From Dethiobacter alkaliphilus (lineage in GTDB: Bacteria > Bacillota > Dethiobacteria > DTU022 > UBA8154), in contig JAENYV010000003.1 in the NCBI GenBank assembly GCA_016841605.1, positions 197,064 through 261,063 on the forward strand: 64,000 nt of DNA, written 5' to 3'. Made by a program: the position numbers and the translations under genes. Below, piece by piece: positions 25,079 through 34,308 of this stretch. A model generated the notes under the pieces. It worked only from the letters and a program-made list of their open reading frames with translations. It ran no database searches and was not told the DNA's origin. Within the stretch, counting starts at the first letter, position 1, and every line of letters starts with the position of its first letter.

Positions 25079-26062
25079 TTATTGTTGGAGTGAATATCCC
25101 TGAAAGGTTCCGCGGGATTTAAGCTCATCTTCCACATGCCGGCTGAAACCTGTCCGCGAATCTTGCCACTGAGGGGCAAGCAGAAGTTCCCTATTTGTAA
25201 CTTCGTTTAACAGGCGGTGAACAACAATATCCCCCCGCAAAATTTCCAGTTGGTCAGAGACGATCCCCAGATAGTCTTCTTCAGTCAAAACTCCGATTTC
25301 TCCCCGGAAATAAAGCTGCGCCAACGGGGTCCCCTGTAAAACCTGAAGCTGATGAAATTTAATACCCTGAACAGGAAGCACATTCATCCTTTGTATGGTT
25401 TCCAGCATTTCTGCCCGGTTCTCTCCCGGGAGCCCGTTAATAATATGTGCACAAGTATAAATTCCTCTTCCCTCGGTTGCCTTTACTGCTGCGGCAAACT
25501 GCTCGAATGTGTGCCCCCTGTTTATACGCTCCAGGGTCCTGTTATGGGAACTTTGCAGGCCGATTTCCAGCCAGACATGATAATCACGGGAAAAGGATTC
25601 CAACAAATTTAGAATCTCAGAACTTAAGCAATCAGGCCTTGTCCCTATACTGAGCCCGATAATACCCGGAAGAAAAAGGGCTTCCTCATACTTTCTTCGA
25701 AGGGTTTTTACGTCCCCGTATGTATTGGTGTAAGACTGGAAATAAGCAAGGTATTTCCTCCGGGGAATAAAATTGTCCGGAGGAAACGAAAATTGCTCTC
25801 TTAACCTCTTTTTCCCTCCCTCGGATCTCCACTGAAAAGAACGAATTTGCTCGCTGAGAGACTTTATTTCCCCTTTAGTTTCCCTCTCCAGGGAAGCGGG
25901 ACTAAAACTGGGGTTATAACAGAAAATACACCCCCCTGTGGAGAGGGTTCCGTCCCTGTTCGGGCAGGAAAAACCGGCATCCAGGGGAATTTTATAGATT
26001 TTTTCCCCAAAATTCTCGCGAAAAAAGCTGCTTAGACGATAGTACCATCCGGGAACAGGCAT
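25079..26062 (-). CDS. radical SAM protein, TIGR01212/YhcC-YtqA family
   Basis: 327-aa radical SAM enzyme of unknown reaction, related to Elp3-like proteins. The cluster-binding motif is CPNRDGTLSTGGCIFC, as in this family, and the SAM-binding glycine-rich and HIINGLPGE segments follow. ATG 26062 begins MPVPGWYYRLSSFF; the conserved KIPLDAGFSC then leads to the cluster. It lies alone between the glycogen operon and mnmG, with 114 bp and ~90 bp gaps. A role in tRNA or small-molecule modification is possible but not shown. Confidence 0.9.
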   Translation of the reverse strand: MPVPGWYYRLSSFFRENFGEKIYKIPLDAGFSCPNRDGTLSTGGCIFCYNPSFSPASLERETKGEIKSLSEQIRSFQWRSEGGKKRLREQFSFPPDNFIPRRKYLAYFQSYTNTYGDVKTLRRKYEEALFLPGIIGLSIGTRPDCLSSEILNLLESFSRDYHVWLEIGLQSSHNRTLERINRGHTFEQFAAAVKATEGRGIYTCAHIINGLPGENRAEMLETIQRMNVLPVQGIKFHQLQVLQGTPLAQLYFRGEIGVLTEEDYLGIVSDQLEILRGDIVVHRLLNEVTNRELLLAPQWQDSRTGFSRHVEDELKSRGTFQGYSLQQ

Positions 26063-26176
26063 GATCCTCTTTCTCCCTTATACTGTGTTGTTAATCACCA
26101 TTTTTAGCTGTAGTGATAATCAGGTCCTCAGAATTCCGTATCCGGCAGATAACGTTCTTTTTATTCCGGCTCCCGT

Positions 26177-28078
26177 CTAGCCGGCTCCTGTTTCCTTCTT
26201 TTTTAAAGATCTCTTTTCCAGGTAAAGGGCCAGATAGGAAACATCCGCCGGGGTTACTCCTTCCACACGGGCAGCTTGCCCCAGCGTCTGCGGCCGGATT
26301 TCGCTCAACTTTTGCTTCGCCTCAGTGGAAAGATTAACAAGCCGGTCATAATTAAAATCAGGGGGGATTACCTTGGTCTCTATCCTGGCCATCTGTTTAA
26401 CATGGGCTTGTTGTTTGTCAATGTACCCTTCATATTTTACCTGGGTTTCCACTTCCGCGATTATCCTTTCGTCCCGGGAAAGCTGCGGCCCCTCCCCTTC
26501 AGCCAGCAGGTTCCGCATTTTACTATAATTTACTTCCGGCCTTTTCAGAATCTCGGCAAGAGTTTGCGGCTTGGAGAGAGGAGCAAAACCTTCTTTTTCC
26601 AGAGTTTCATTAATAGAAGAGGTGGGAAGAAGACGAAAATTTTCCAGCTTCTTTTTTTCCTCGGCAATTAACCTTTTTTTCTCCTGAAAGCGTTCGAAAC
26701 ATTCGCCGGAAATCAGCCCCAGGCGGTAACCCTTCTCCGTAAGGCGAAGATCCGCGTTGTCATGACGGAGAAGAAGCCTGTATTCACAACGGGAAGTGAA
26801 CATGCGGTAGGGCTCACTCACACCTTTGAGAATCAGATCATCAATGAGAACACCGATATATGCTTCATTTCTTTGTAGAAGAAATGAAGTTTCACCCCGG
26901 CAAAGCAAGGCGGCATTAATACCTGCCATCAACCCCTGAGCAGCCGCCTCCTCATAACCCGTGGTGCCGTTAATTTGACCGGCAAAAAACAGTCCGTTTA
27001 TCTTTTTTGTTTCCAAGGTGGCCTTCAACTGTGTCGGTGGAAAGAAATCGTACTCGATGGCGTAAGCCGGCCGGGTAATAACAACTTCTTCCAAACCGGG
27101 GATTGTTCGCAAAAAAGCTATTTGATATTCCTCCGGAAGTCCGGTAGAGACCCCCTGGAGATACATCTCTTCACTTCCCTCGCTTTCCGGTTCAATAAAA
27201 ACAGGATGTCTTTCCCGATGGCGAAAGCGGACTACTTTATCCTCAATAGAAGGACAGTAGCGGGGACCTTTTCCTTTAATCAAACCCGAATAAATCGGTG
27301 CATAGTTAATATTATCCAAAATAAGACGATGGGTTTTTTCCGACGTATAAGTCAGGTAACAGGGAATTTTTTTGAAGCACCTTTGCTCCGTCGCAAAGGA
27401 AAAACTCCCCACATTCTCTTCCCCTTCCACAGCATCAAGTCTTTCAAAAGCAATACTGTTCCTGTAAACTCGCGGAGGGGTTCCCGTTTTTAAACGCTCC
27501 ATCTGAAAACCAAGAGAAAGAAGATTTTCCGCCAGGTCGGTTGAAGGAGACTGGTTTCCGGGTCCCCCCGGATAATGAGAATGGCCGACAAAAATCTCTG
27601 AACGAAGATAAACACCGGCAGCCAGAATAATAGCTCCGGAAAGATAGCGGCTACTCTGACGAGTGACAACGCCCCGCACCTTATCTCCCTCAACTAAAAT
27701 TTGCACGGCAGCTCCTTCGCGAAGAAAGAGAAGGGGCTCACCTTCCAAAATTTCCTTCATTCCTTGCTGATAGGTTTGTTTGTCAATCTGTGCTCTCAGG
27801 GCTTGAACCGCCGGCCCCTTGCTGGTATTAAGCCTGCGCATCTGCAAAACATTCCGGTCTCCGTTTAAACCCATGACTCCGCCGAGGGCATCGAGCTCCT
27901 TAATTAAATGTCCTTTACCCGGTCCGCCCAGGGACGGATTACAGGCCATCAGAGCAGGATGGTCAAGGTTTGTCGTTAAAAGCATGGTCCGACAGCCCAT
28001 ACGGGCCGCTGCCAGCGCGGCTTCACAACCGGCATGTCCTGCTCCGATGACGATCACATCATAATTTTCTTCTTTCAT
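26177..28078 (-). CDS. mnmG: tRNA uridine-5-carboxymethylaminomethyl modification enzyme MnmG
   Basis: FAD-dependent partner of MnmE that installs the (carboxymethyl)aminomethyl group on wobble uridine 34 of tRNA. At 633 aa it is full length. The FAD-binding [17 protein letters not shown], the catalytic-region [15 protein letters not shown], the NAD-domain and the C-terminal [16 protein letters not shown] and [11 protein letters not shown]-like ([11 protein letters not shown]) motifs are present. mnmE is not in this window, so this gene is separated from its usual partner. Start is ATG 28078 with TAAGGAG upstream. Confidence 0.97.
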   Translation of the reverse strand: MKEENYDVIVIGAGHAGCEAALAAARMGCRTMLLTTNLDHPALMACNPSLGGPGKGHLIKELDALGGVMGLNGDRNVLQMRRLNTSKGPAVQALRAQIDKQTYQQGMKEILEGEPLLFLREGAAVQILVEGDKVRGVVTRQSSRYLSGAIILAAGVYLRSEIFVGHSHYPGGPGNQSPSTDLAENLLSLGFQMERLKTGTPPRVYRNSIAFERLDAVEGEENVGSFSFATEQRCFKKIPCYLTYTSEKTHRLILDNINYAPIYSGLIKGKGPRYCPSIEDKVVRFRHRERHPVFIEPESEGSEEMYLQGVSTGLPEEYQIAFLRTIPGLEEVVITRPAYAIEYDFFPPTQLKATLETKKINGLFFAGQINGTTGYEEAAAQGLMAGINAALLCRGETSFLLQRNEAYIGVLIDDLILKGVSEPYRMFTSRCEYRLLLRHDNADLRLTEKGYRLGLISGECFERFQEKKRLIAEEKKKLENFRLLPTSSINETLEKEGFAPLSKPQTLAEILKRPEVNYSKMRNLLAEGEGPQLSRDERIIAEVETQVKYEGYIDKQQAHVKQMARIETKVIPPDFNYDRLVNLSTEAKQKLSEIRPQTLGQAARVEGVTPADVSYLALYLEKRSLKKKETGAG

Positions 28079-28237
28079 TTATGAAACTCCTTATCTAGCT
28101 AGTTCCTTTAACCTTTATCAACTATTATATTTCATCTAAAAAGAAAAAAAATCCTGCAAATAACTAAAACAGAACTTATATCTTTCTCATGTTACAGTTT
28201 TTGGCAGGGTAGACCACCCTATTAAATCTAACACAAA

Positions 28238-28414
28238 TCAGTAAGCAATAATACCTTCAATAATTTGCGACCCACCGATTGCTGCCGAAATTGCAATGGT
28301 CCATGGCGACCACCCGAAAAGAGCAGGGGCTATTACTAGTGCAGCACCCAACGTCAGACGGATAACCCGATCTAGCGGGCCAATATTTTTTTCGAGATAT
28401 AATGATCTTTCCAA
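28238..28414 (-). CDS. small DUF2892/YgaP-type membrane protein
   Basis: 58-aa protein read from TTG 28414, which is preceded by GGAGGAAGG at 9 bases. The sequence begins MERSLYLEKNIGPLDRVIRL, matching the N-terminus of DUF2892 inner-membrane proteins (KNVGxxDRxIR). Two hydrophobic segments follow (LGAALVIAPALFGW and WTIAISAAIGG) and it ends QIIEGIIAY. Cysteines common in the C-terminal part of this family are absent. Function is unknown; some relatives are fused to rhodanese domains. It sits after the amt-glnB terminator, so it needs its own transcription. Confidence 0.75.
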   Translation of the reverse strand: MERSLYLEKNIGPLDRVIRLTLGAALVIAPALFGWSPWTIAISAAIGGSQIIEGIIAY

Positions 28415-28453
28415 TATGTTTTCCTTCCTCCAACAAGTTATTTTATTTTACCC

Positions 28454-28490
28454 AAAAAAATCGCCCTGTATTCTCCATAAAATGGAGGGC
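28454..28490 (-). terminator. terminator downstream of amt-glnB
   Basis: On the minus strand GCCCT (28490-28486) pairs with AGGGC (28467-28463), enclosing a nested CTCCAT/ATGGAG stem, then GATTTTTTT follows. It closes the amt-glnB transcript. Confidence 0.75.
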
Positions 28491-28561
28491 ACAAGGCTTA
28501 AAATATAACACAATGCGAAACCCGCGTAGTAAGGGGTGAAACAGATAACCCGGGAAGAAGA

Positions 28562-28930
<369 letters not shown>

Positions 28931-30286
28931 TTACCGGGGAACAAAGTCCGCATAAGCATCCATGCCATGTTCCTTAATATCCAGACCGCGAATTTCCTCT
29001 TCCCGGCTGACCCTCAATTTACCCAATGCTTTCAGAACTCCGAAAAGAATTGTTGCCGTAATACCCACCCAGACCATGGTCCCCAGAACACCGAGAACCT
29101 GCACGCCGAGCAAGGTAGCACCACCGCCGTAGAATAGTCCTCCTTCGACGGCAAAAAGCCCGACCATAATTGTTCCAAAAGCCCCGCAGGTCCCGTGCAC
29201 GGAAACAGCACCCACGGGATCATCGATTCTGATTTTCTTATCAAGGATATCCACGGAATAAACAACCAGAATACCGGCGATCACACCGATTATGGCCGCA
29301 CCGACGAAATTAACGGAAGCACAGCCGGCGGTTATGGCCACCAATCCTGCCAGCCCCCCGTTTAAAGCCATACTTACATCAGGTTTCCGGTACTTCAACC
29401 ATGTGACAACCATGGACATTACCGCAGCCGCAGCGGCTGAAATATTCGTGTTGACGATGACCAGGCCAAGACCGGGGTCAAAGGCGGAAAGTGTACTCCC
29501 GCCGTTAAAACCGAACCAGCCAAACCACAGCAGGAAGACTCCCAAAGCGCCCATGGTAATACTGTGTCCCGGTATTGCGTTGGCAGAACCGTCTTCGTTA
29601 TATTTACCCAGGCGAGGACCCACAAAGTAAGCACCAATCAGGGCAGCACAACCACCGACAAAATGGACGACCGTTGATCCGGCAAAATCAATAAAACCCC
29701 TTTCGCTGAGCCAGCCTCCGCCCCAGACCCAGTGGCCTACAACCGGATAAATAAGGGCAGTAAGAACAATACTGTAAATTAAGTAGGAAGAAAAACGGAT
29801 CCGTTCAGCTACTGCACCGGAGACAATAGTCGCGGATGTGGCTGCAAAAACAGTTTGGAAAATGAGAAAGACATAGAGCGGGATACCCAGTCCTAGATGC
29901 TCCCAGTTCCCACCCAGTGACACTCCTGAACCGATAAAGCCCCCTTTACTGATCCCAAACATCAGCAAGAAACCTATTAAAATAAAACTGAGGCTACCGC
30001 CACTAAAGGTCATAAAGTTTTTCATAATGATGTTTCCGGCATTTTTGGCCCGTGTAAAACCCGTTTCCACCATTGCAAACCCCGCATGCATGAGAAAGAC
30101 CAGCGACGAGGCAATAATGACCCAGATACTATCCAGCGCCAAAGAAATATCCGCTCCATCAGCGGCAAAAACAACAGTTGCCGGCAACAAAACGGCCGCC
30201 AGGGTCAAGATAAAAAGCCACCTTACCCCGTGCTTTTCTTTTGTTTTTAGGCATACTCCAACACTTGAAATTTTGCCGAATAACAT
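28931..30286 (-). CDS. amt: ammonium transporter Amt
   Basis: Trimeric ammonium channel with eleven membrane segments after a signal-like N-terminus (LTLAAVLLPATVVFAADGA). The start is ATG 30286, 9 bases after GGGGAAGGA, giving 451 aa; a longer reading frame upstream runs through the terminator and is not favoured. Motifs: LVFLMHAGFAMVETGFTRAKN, the twin-histidine region VHFVGGCAALIG and HGTCGAFGTI, and DDPVGAVSVHG. It is separated from glnA by an intrinsic terminator and followed by glnB. Confidence 0.95.
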   Translation of the reverse strand: MLFGKISSVGVCLKTKEKHGVRWLFILTLAAVLLPATVVFAADGADISLALDSIWVIIASSLVFLMHAGFAMVETGFTRAKNAGNIIMKNFMTFSGGSLSFILIGFLLMFGISKGGFIGSGVSLGGNWEHLGLGIPLYVFLIFQTVFAATSATIVSGAVAERIRFSSYLIYSIVLTALIYPVVGHWVWGGGWLSERGFIDFAGSTVVHFVGGCAALIGAYFVGPRLGKYNEDGSANAIPGHSITMGALGVFLLWFGWFGFNGGSTLSAFDPGLGLVIVNTNISAAAAAVMSMVVTWLKYRKPDVSMALNGGLAGLVAITAGCASVNFVGAAIIGVIAGILVVYSVDILDKKIRIDDPVGAVSVHGTCGAFGTIMVGLFAVEGGLFYGGGATLLGVQVLGVLGTMVWVGITATILFGVLKALGKLRVSREEEIRGLDIKEHGMDAYADFVPR

Positions 30287-30304
30287 AAATATCATTCCTT
30301 CCCC

Positions 30305-30344
30305 AAAAAATAGAAAAAGCGCCCAGAGAGTAATTTCTGAGCGC
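30305..30344 (-). terminator. intrinsic terminator between glnA and amt
   Basis: On the minus strand GCGCTCAGA (30344-30336) pairs with TCTGGGCGC (30327-30319), 9 bp with one wobble, and is followed by TTTTTCTATTTTTT. It lies 28 bp after the glnA stop and 19 bp before the amt start, so amt-glnB expression depends on readthrough or a separate promoter. Confidence 0.85.
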
Positions 30345-30371
30345 CTTTGCTCTGAAAATCCGGTTTTTTTC

Positions 30372-31700
30372 TTAGAATTTGGAGAGGTAGTTCTCCACTT
30401 CCCAGGCATGAACCTGCATTCTATAAGAATCACATTCAATCTTTTTGGCTTCTTTAAAACGTTCCCAGATATGGTCCCCGATGGCATCAAGGATTACTGC
30501 ATCGTTTTCCAGGTTCTTCATTGCTTCCTCCAGGCTGCCGGGAAGACTGAATATTTTCCGTTCCAGTCTTTCTTCGGCTGTCATGGCATAAATATTGCGG
30601 TCTTCCGGTTCCGGCGGGTTGAGTTTACGTTTCATCCCGTCAAGACCTGCTTTCAGCATGACCGTCAGGGCCAGATACGGGTTGCAGGATGGATCCGGGC
30701 TTCTTAACTCGATTCTGGTCCCCGTCCCACGCCGGGCAGGAATCCTGACCAGAGGGCTCCGGTTCCTTTGAGACCAGGCGATATAGACCGGGGCTTCATA
30801 ACCCGGTACCAACCTCTTGTATGAATTAATTGTAGGGTTCGTTATCGCCGTAAAGGCCGGAGCATGTTCAAGAAGTCCGGCGATATAATTAATGGCCTCT
30901 TCACTTAACTCGTACGGGCTGTTGGGATCATGGAAAATATTTTTTTCTCCTTTAAAAAGAGACTGATGCGTATGCATCCCTGAACCGTTAATCCCGAAAA
31001 TCGGTTTGGGCATAAAGCTGGCATGAAGTCCATGTCTCTGAGCAACGGTCCTGATTACAAAACGAAAAGTCGCCAGGCTGTCGGCAGTTGTCAGGGCATC
31101 ATTATATTTAAAATCGATTTCGTGCTGTCCCGGCGCCACTTCGTGGTGGGAAGCCTCAATTTCAAAGCCCATTTCCTGGAGTGTTAAAACCATATCACGG
31201 CGAGCGCTCTCTCCCAGGTCTACAGGTGTAAGGTCAAAATATCCGGCATTATCATGGGTCTGCAGGGTAGGAAGCCCGTCCGCATCGGTATGAAAAAGGA
31301 AAAATTCCGCTTCAGGTCCGGCATTCATAAATAAACCCATCTCAGCTGCTTCAGCAATTACTTTCTTCAGTCTCCCGCGAGGACAGCCGATAAACGGGGT
31401 CCCGTCACAATTGTAGACATCACAGATCAAGCGGGCAACAGCACCCTCCTTCGGTTTCCAGGGAAACAGGACAAAGGTATTGGGGTCGGGGACGAGGTTC
31501 ATGTCCGACTCTTCAATACGGAGAAAGCCTTCAATAGAAGAACCGTCAAACTGAATTTCCCCTTCGAGCGCCTTGGAAAGTTGTTCAACAGGAATGGCGA
31601 CATTTTTCAGAATACCAAAAATGTCGGTAAATTGAAGACGAATAAATCTAACATTCATCTCCTCGGCCATCCGTAATACATCTTCTTTTGTCAGTCCCAT
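30372..31700 (-). CDS. glnA: glutamine synthetase type I
   Basis: Makes glutamine from glutamate, ammonium and ATP; dodecamer in the cytoplasm. From ATG 31700 (behind GGAGTGATTTTA) it is 442 aa, the GSI-alpha length. An upstream in-frame extension to 31883 covers the leader hairpins and is rejected. Motifs: [21 protein letters not shown], and [22 protein letters not shown]. The adenylylation-site region of GSI-beta enzymes is not evident, so control is likely by RNA attenuation and feedback. It feeds the split glutamate synthase encoded upstream. Confidence 0.95.
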   Translation of the reverse strand: MGLTKEDVLRMAEEMNVRFIRLQFTDIFGILKNVAIPVEQLSKALEGEIQFDGSSIEGFLRIEESDMNLVPDPNTFVLFPWKPKEGAVARLICDVYNCDGTPFIGCPRGRLKKVIAEAAEMGLFMNAGPEAEFFLFHTDADGLPTLQTHDNAGYFDLTPVDLGESARRDMVLTLQEMGFEIEASHHEVAPGQHEIDFKYNDALTTADSLATFRFVIRTVAQRHGLHASFMPKPIFGINGSGMHTHQSLFKGEKNIFHDPNSPYELSEEAINYIAGLLEHAPAFTAITNPTINSYKRLVPGYEAPVYIAWSQRNRSPLVRIPARRGTGTRIELRSPDPSCNPYLALTVMLKAGLDGMKRKLNPPEPEDRNIYAMTAEERLERKIFSLPGSLEEAMKNLENDAVILDAIGDHIWERFKEAKKIECDSYRMQVHAWEVENYLSKF

Positions 31701-31757
31701 TAAAATCACTCCTTTTATAAATCCTATTCTTAAACCTAAAAAATTATGGAAAAAAAC

Positions 31758-31796
31758 AAAAAAAAGCCCCTCAACTCCACAGAATAGAAAGGAGCT
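31758..31796 (-). terminator. attenuator terminator in the glnA leader
   Basis: On the minus strand AGCTCCTT (31796-31789) pairs with GAGGGGCT (31772-31765), followed by a run of eight T. An alternative CAGCTCC/GGAGTTG stem is possible. It lies about 60 bp upstream of the glnA start and just downstream of the ANTAR-like hairpins, so it is placed to be prevented by the antiterminator. Confidence 0.8.
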
Positions 31797-31800
31797 GCCA

Positions 31801-31879
31801 GGGCACCATTGCCCTAAAACAAAGGAGACTATCCCTTTCTTCAGATTTACGCTGTGCTTTCCTTGCACAGTTTCTGAAG
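31801..31879 (-). promoter_or_regulatory. ANTAR-type two-hairpin leader element
   Basis: First hairpin: CTGTGC (31870-31865) and GCACAG (31857-31852) with loop AAGGAAA, inside an outer CTTCAG/CTGAAG stem (31879-31874 and 31844-31839). Second hairpin: GGGC AATGGT GCCC (31814-31801). The second has a hexaloop with A at position 1 and G at position 4, the recognition pattern known for ANTAR antiterminators; the first loop is 7 nt with the same A1/G4. It follows an ANTAR gene and precedes a terminator. Confidence 0.7.
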
Positions 31880-31910
31880 ACATCTTGGTACTTTTTCCCC
31901 TATTTTAGTT

Positions 31911-32492
31911 TTAATTCGTCTTTTTTAAAAAATTTCCTTTAAATATAGTTTCGGCAACTTCTTTAAGCGGTAAACGCAAGTCCATGCTTTTTTTCTGTAA
32001 AAACCGATAGGCCTGCTCTTCGCTAAAAGAAAACTCCTTCATAATGACGCCTTTAGCCCTTTCTACAATTGTCCGGGCCTGTAGTTTGGCACGCAGGGCT
32101 GAAATTTCCTGCTGCATTTTTTGCCGGCGTTTAAACTCCATATAGAGCACTTCCACAACAGAATTTAAAAGCATTTCCTGCACAGGCAGTTTTAAAATAA
32201 TAAAAGTACTACGGTTTAAATTAACTACATTCCTTTTACTTCTCTTTCCCTCTAGAAGAAGCAATGCAGCCAGACACTCCTGATCGATAATTGCTGCAGT
32301 TTCTAAAACATTTCCCGGCAAGGCCAGATCTAAAATTGCCAGTTGTGGTTGAACCGTTCGTACTACCCGTAAAAAATGTCCGCCGTCATATCCTTCCCCC
32401 ACACAGGACAACCCGTTGAGAGAAAGTGCAGAGATAACCGCCCTTCTATCTACAGGATCCGGAACTCCCAGGCAATATTCCAGGGTATTCAT
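31911..32492 (-). CDS. ANTAR-domain antiterminator response regulator
   Basis: 193-aa protein with an N-terminal receiver-like domain (residues ~1-120; LAILDLALPGN carries a candidate phospho-acceptor Asp), a connecting coiled coil (~125-150), and a C-terminal ANTAR domain (VERAKGVIMKEFSFSEEQAY, then RFLQKKSMDLRLPLKEVAET). ANTAR proteins bind paired hairpins in nascent leaders and stop terminator formation. Such hairpins occur immediately downstream before glnA. It has its own strong promoter overlapping the nadE 3' end. No partner histidine kinase is encoded nearby; the ligand or phosphodonor is unknown. Confidence 0.9.
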   Translation of the reverse strand: MNTLEYCLGVPDPVDRRAVISALSLNGLSCVGEGYDGGHFLRVVRTVQPQLAILDLALPGNVLETAAIIDQECLAALLLLEGKRSKRNVVNLNRSTFIILKLPVQEMLLNSVVEVLYMEFKRRQKMQQEISALRAKLQARTIVERAKGVIMKEFSFSEEQAYRFLQKKSMDLRLPLKEVAETIFKGNFLKKTN

Positions 32493-32544
32493 TTCACCAA
32501 CCTCCTGAAATTTTCCCGACCCTGTGAATTTTTATTGTCATGTA

Positions 32545-32573
32545 ATCTTAACACAGATATCTTTTCCTGTCAA
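32545..32573 (-). promoter_or_regulatory. promoter of the ANTAR gene
   Basis: On the minus strand TTGACA (32573-32568) and TAAGAT (32550-32545) are 17 bp apart. It overlaps the nadE stop codon and yields a leader of about 45 nt before the ANTAR start. Confidence 0.75.
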
Positions 32574-34282
32574 CATGTTTTGGAATAGGTTTTCGTATTA
32601 TGGAAAAACCCTCTCGCCAGGGGAATACGCCTCCCGCTGCCAAAAGCCTTTGTCGTAATCCTTAAAACCGGAGCCGCCTGGAACCGTTTGTATTCCGACC
32701 GATCAATTTTGGTAACAATGCTTTCAACCAGTTCCCGCTCATAGCCCATCGCCACAATTTCCTCAATATGTTTGTTCTCTTCCACATAATAATGTAGTAA
32801 TTGATCCAGTATTTCGTAAGGAGGGAGTGAATCCTGGTCCAATTGATCCGGACGCAACTCGGCCGAAGGAGGTTTTGTAATGACAGATTCCGGAATCAAC
32901 TCTTTTCCGGCCAGGGAATTCATATAGCCGGCCAGGCGGTAAACCATCTGTTTGGGTACGTCAGCCAAGACCGCCAGGCCCCCGCACATATCCCCGTAAA
33001 GAGTACAATAGCCCACCGCCATCTCGGACTTATTTCCTGTGGTTAAAACCATCCGATTGTCCCTGTTGGAAATGAACATGAGAATATTGCCCCTAATCCT
33101 GGCCTGCAAGTTTTCCTCAGCCAGATCCATGGACGGTTTCCCTTTTTCATTAAGGCTTTCAATAAACTGTTGAAAAGGACCCTCAATGGGGATCAACAGG
33201 TTTTCCATTTGCAGATTATCAGCAAGCCGGCGGGAATCTGCAATGCTGTGGTCGGAAGAATAACGGGAGGGCATCATAACGCCGAGAACCTTGTCGGGAC
33301 CCAGAACCGCCACCGCCAGCGCAGCTGTTACAGCAGAATCTATTCCTCCGCTCAGTCCGATAACAACTCTCTCAAAACCCGTCTTTCTCAGGTAATCGGT
33401 CAAGCCTCGCTGCAGCGCACCATAAACCCAATTGACATTCTCTGCCTGTAAATAATCCGGGACTCCGAAGAAACGGGAAGAATTATCTTCAACCCGGACC
33501 GGAGTAATCTTGAAGTTCTCTGTTTCACAGTAAAACAAGGCTTCCTGAAATGGCTCAGCCTGGTAATAAAAATCACCGGACCCTGAACAGACTACACTGC
33601 TCCCGTCAAAGAGCAACTCATCATTACCGCCAACCTGGTTTACGTAAAATAACGGCACCTTGTATTTACCTGCCAGGGCACGGAGCATCTTTTCCCTCTC
33701 ACCGGCCTTGCCCAGATGATACGGAGAAGCGGAAATATTGATCAATAGCTCTGCTTCCTGCCGAAAAAGTTCTTCCAGGGGATCATCCGGGTAAAGTCGT
33801 CTTTCCCAGTAGTCTTTATCATTCCAGATATCCTCACAAATGGTTACCGCGATTTTCACCCCGTTCACTGTCACAGGATTCCTCATGGTTGCAGGAATAA
33901 AATACCTGCGCTCATCAAAAACGTCATAATTAGGCAGCAGGGTTTTATCATGCCTGGAGATAATATTTCTATCCTTTAACACCAGGGCCGCGTTATAAAG
34001 AGAGGATTCGTCCCGGTCTTTCTCTCTCCAGGGTGCTCCCAGCAGAACAGTAATACCTTCTGTCAGAGGGATAATATCTTCATAAATGATCTTTTCTACC
34101 TGATCGAGAAAAGCATTATAAAGAAGCAGATCACGGGGAGGATAACCGGTAATTGCCAGTTCAGGAAAGATAATCAGGTCCACATTGTCTCCCCGTGCTT
34201 TGCGAATAAAACGCTGCATTTTTTCGCTATTCCCCTGAAGATGGCCAATTGTAGGATTAAGTTGTGCGACGGCTATTTTCAT
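32570..34282 (-). CDS. nadE: glutamine-dependent NAD+ synthetase
   Basis: Last step of NAD synthesis, using glutamine-derived ammonia. ATG 34282 (behind AAAGGTGAAGAA) gives 570 aa. The N-terminal nitrilase-type glutaminase (FPELAITGYPPRDLL, VAVTICEDIWND with the nucleophile Cys) joins a C-terminal ATP-pyrophosphatase synthetase (VIGLSGGIDSAVTAALA, TGNKSEMAVGYCTLYGDM). It lies between glutamate synthase and the ANTAR-glnA block on the same strand, tying NAD formation to glutamine supply. An upstream extension of the frame into the glutamate synthase gene is not likely used. Confidence 0.95.
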   Translation of the reverse strand: MKIAVAQLNPTIGHLQGNSEKMQRFIRKARGDNVDLIIFPELAITGYPPRDLLLYNAFLDQVEKIIYEDIIPLTEGITVLLGAPWREKDRDESSLYNAALVLKDRNIISRHDKTLLPNYDVFDERRYFIPATMRNPVTVNGVKIAVTICEDIWNDKDYWERRLYPDDPLEELFRQEAELLINISASPYHLGKAGEREKMLRALAGKYKVPLFYVNQVGGNDELLFDGSSVVCSGSGDFYYQAEPFQEALFYCETENFKITPVRVEDNSSRFFGVPDYLQAENVNWVYGALQRGLTDYLRKTGFERVVIGLSGGIDSAVTAALAVAVLGPDKVLGVMMPSRYSSDHSIADSRRLADNLQMENLLIPIEGPFQQFIESLNEKGKPSMDLAEENLQARIRGNILMFISNRDNRMVLTTGNKSEMAVGYCTLYGDMCGGLAVLADVPKQMVYRLAGYMNSLAGKELIPESVITKPPSAELRPDQLDQDSLPPYEILDQLLHYYVEENKHIEEIVAMGYERELVESIVTKIDRSEYKRFQAAPVLRITTKAFGSGRRIPLARGFFHNTKTYSKTC

Positions 34283-34308
34283 TTCTTCACCTTTATTTAA
34301 AATAATAC

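Noticed and set aside
30372-31883. Extended N-terminus of glutamine synthetase from 31883
   Set aside because: The extra 61 codons cover the hairpins and terminator; relatives start at MGLTKEDV-like sequence and ATG 31700 has a good ribosome site.
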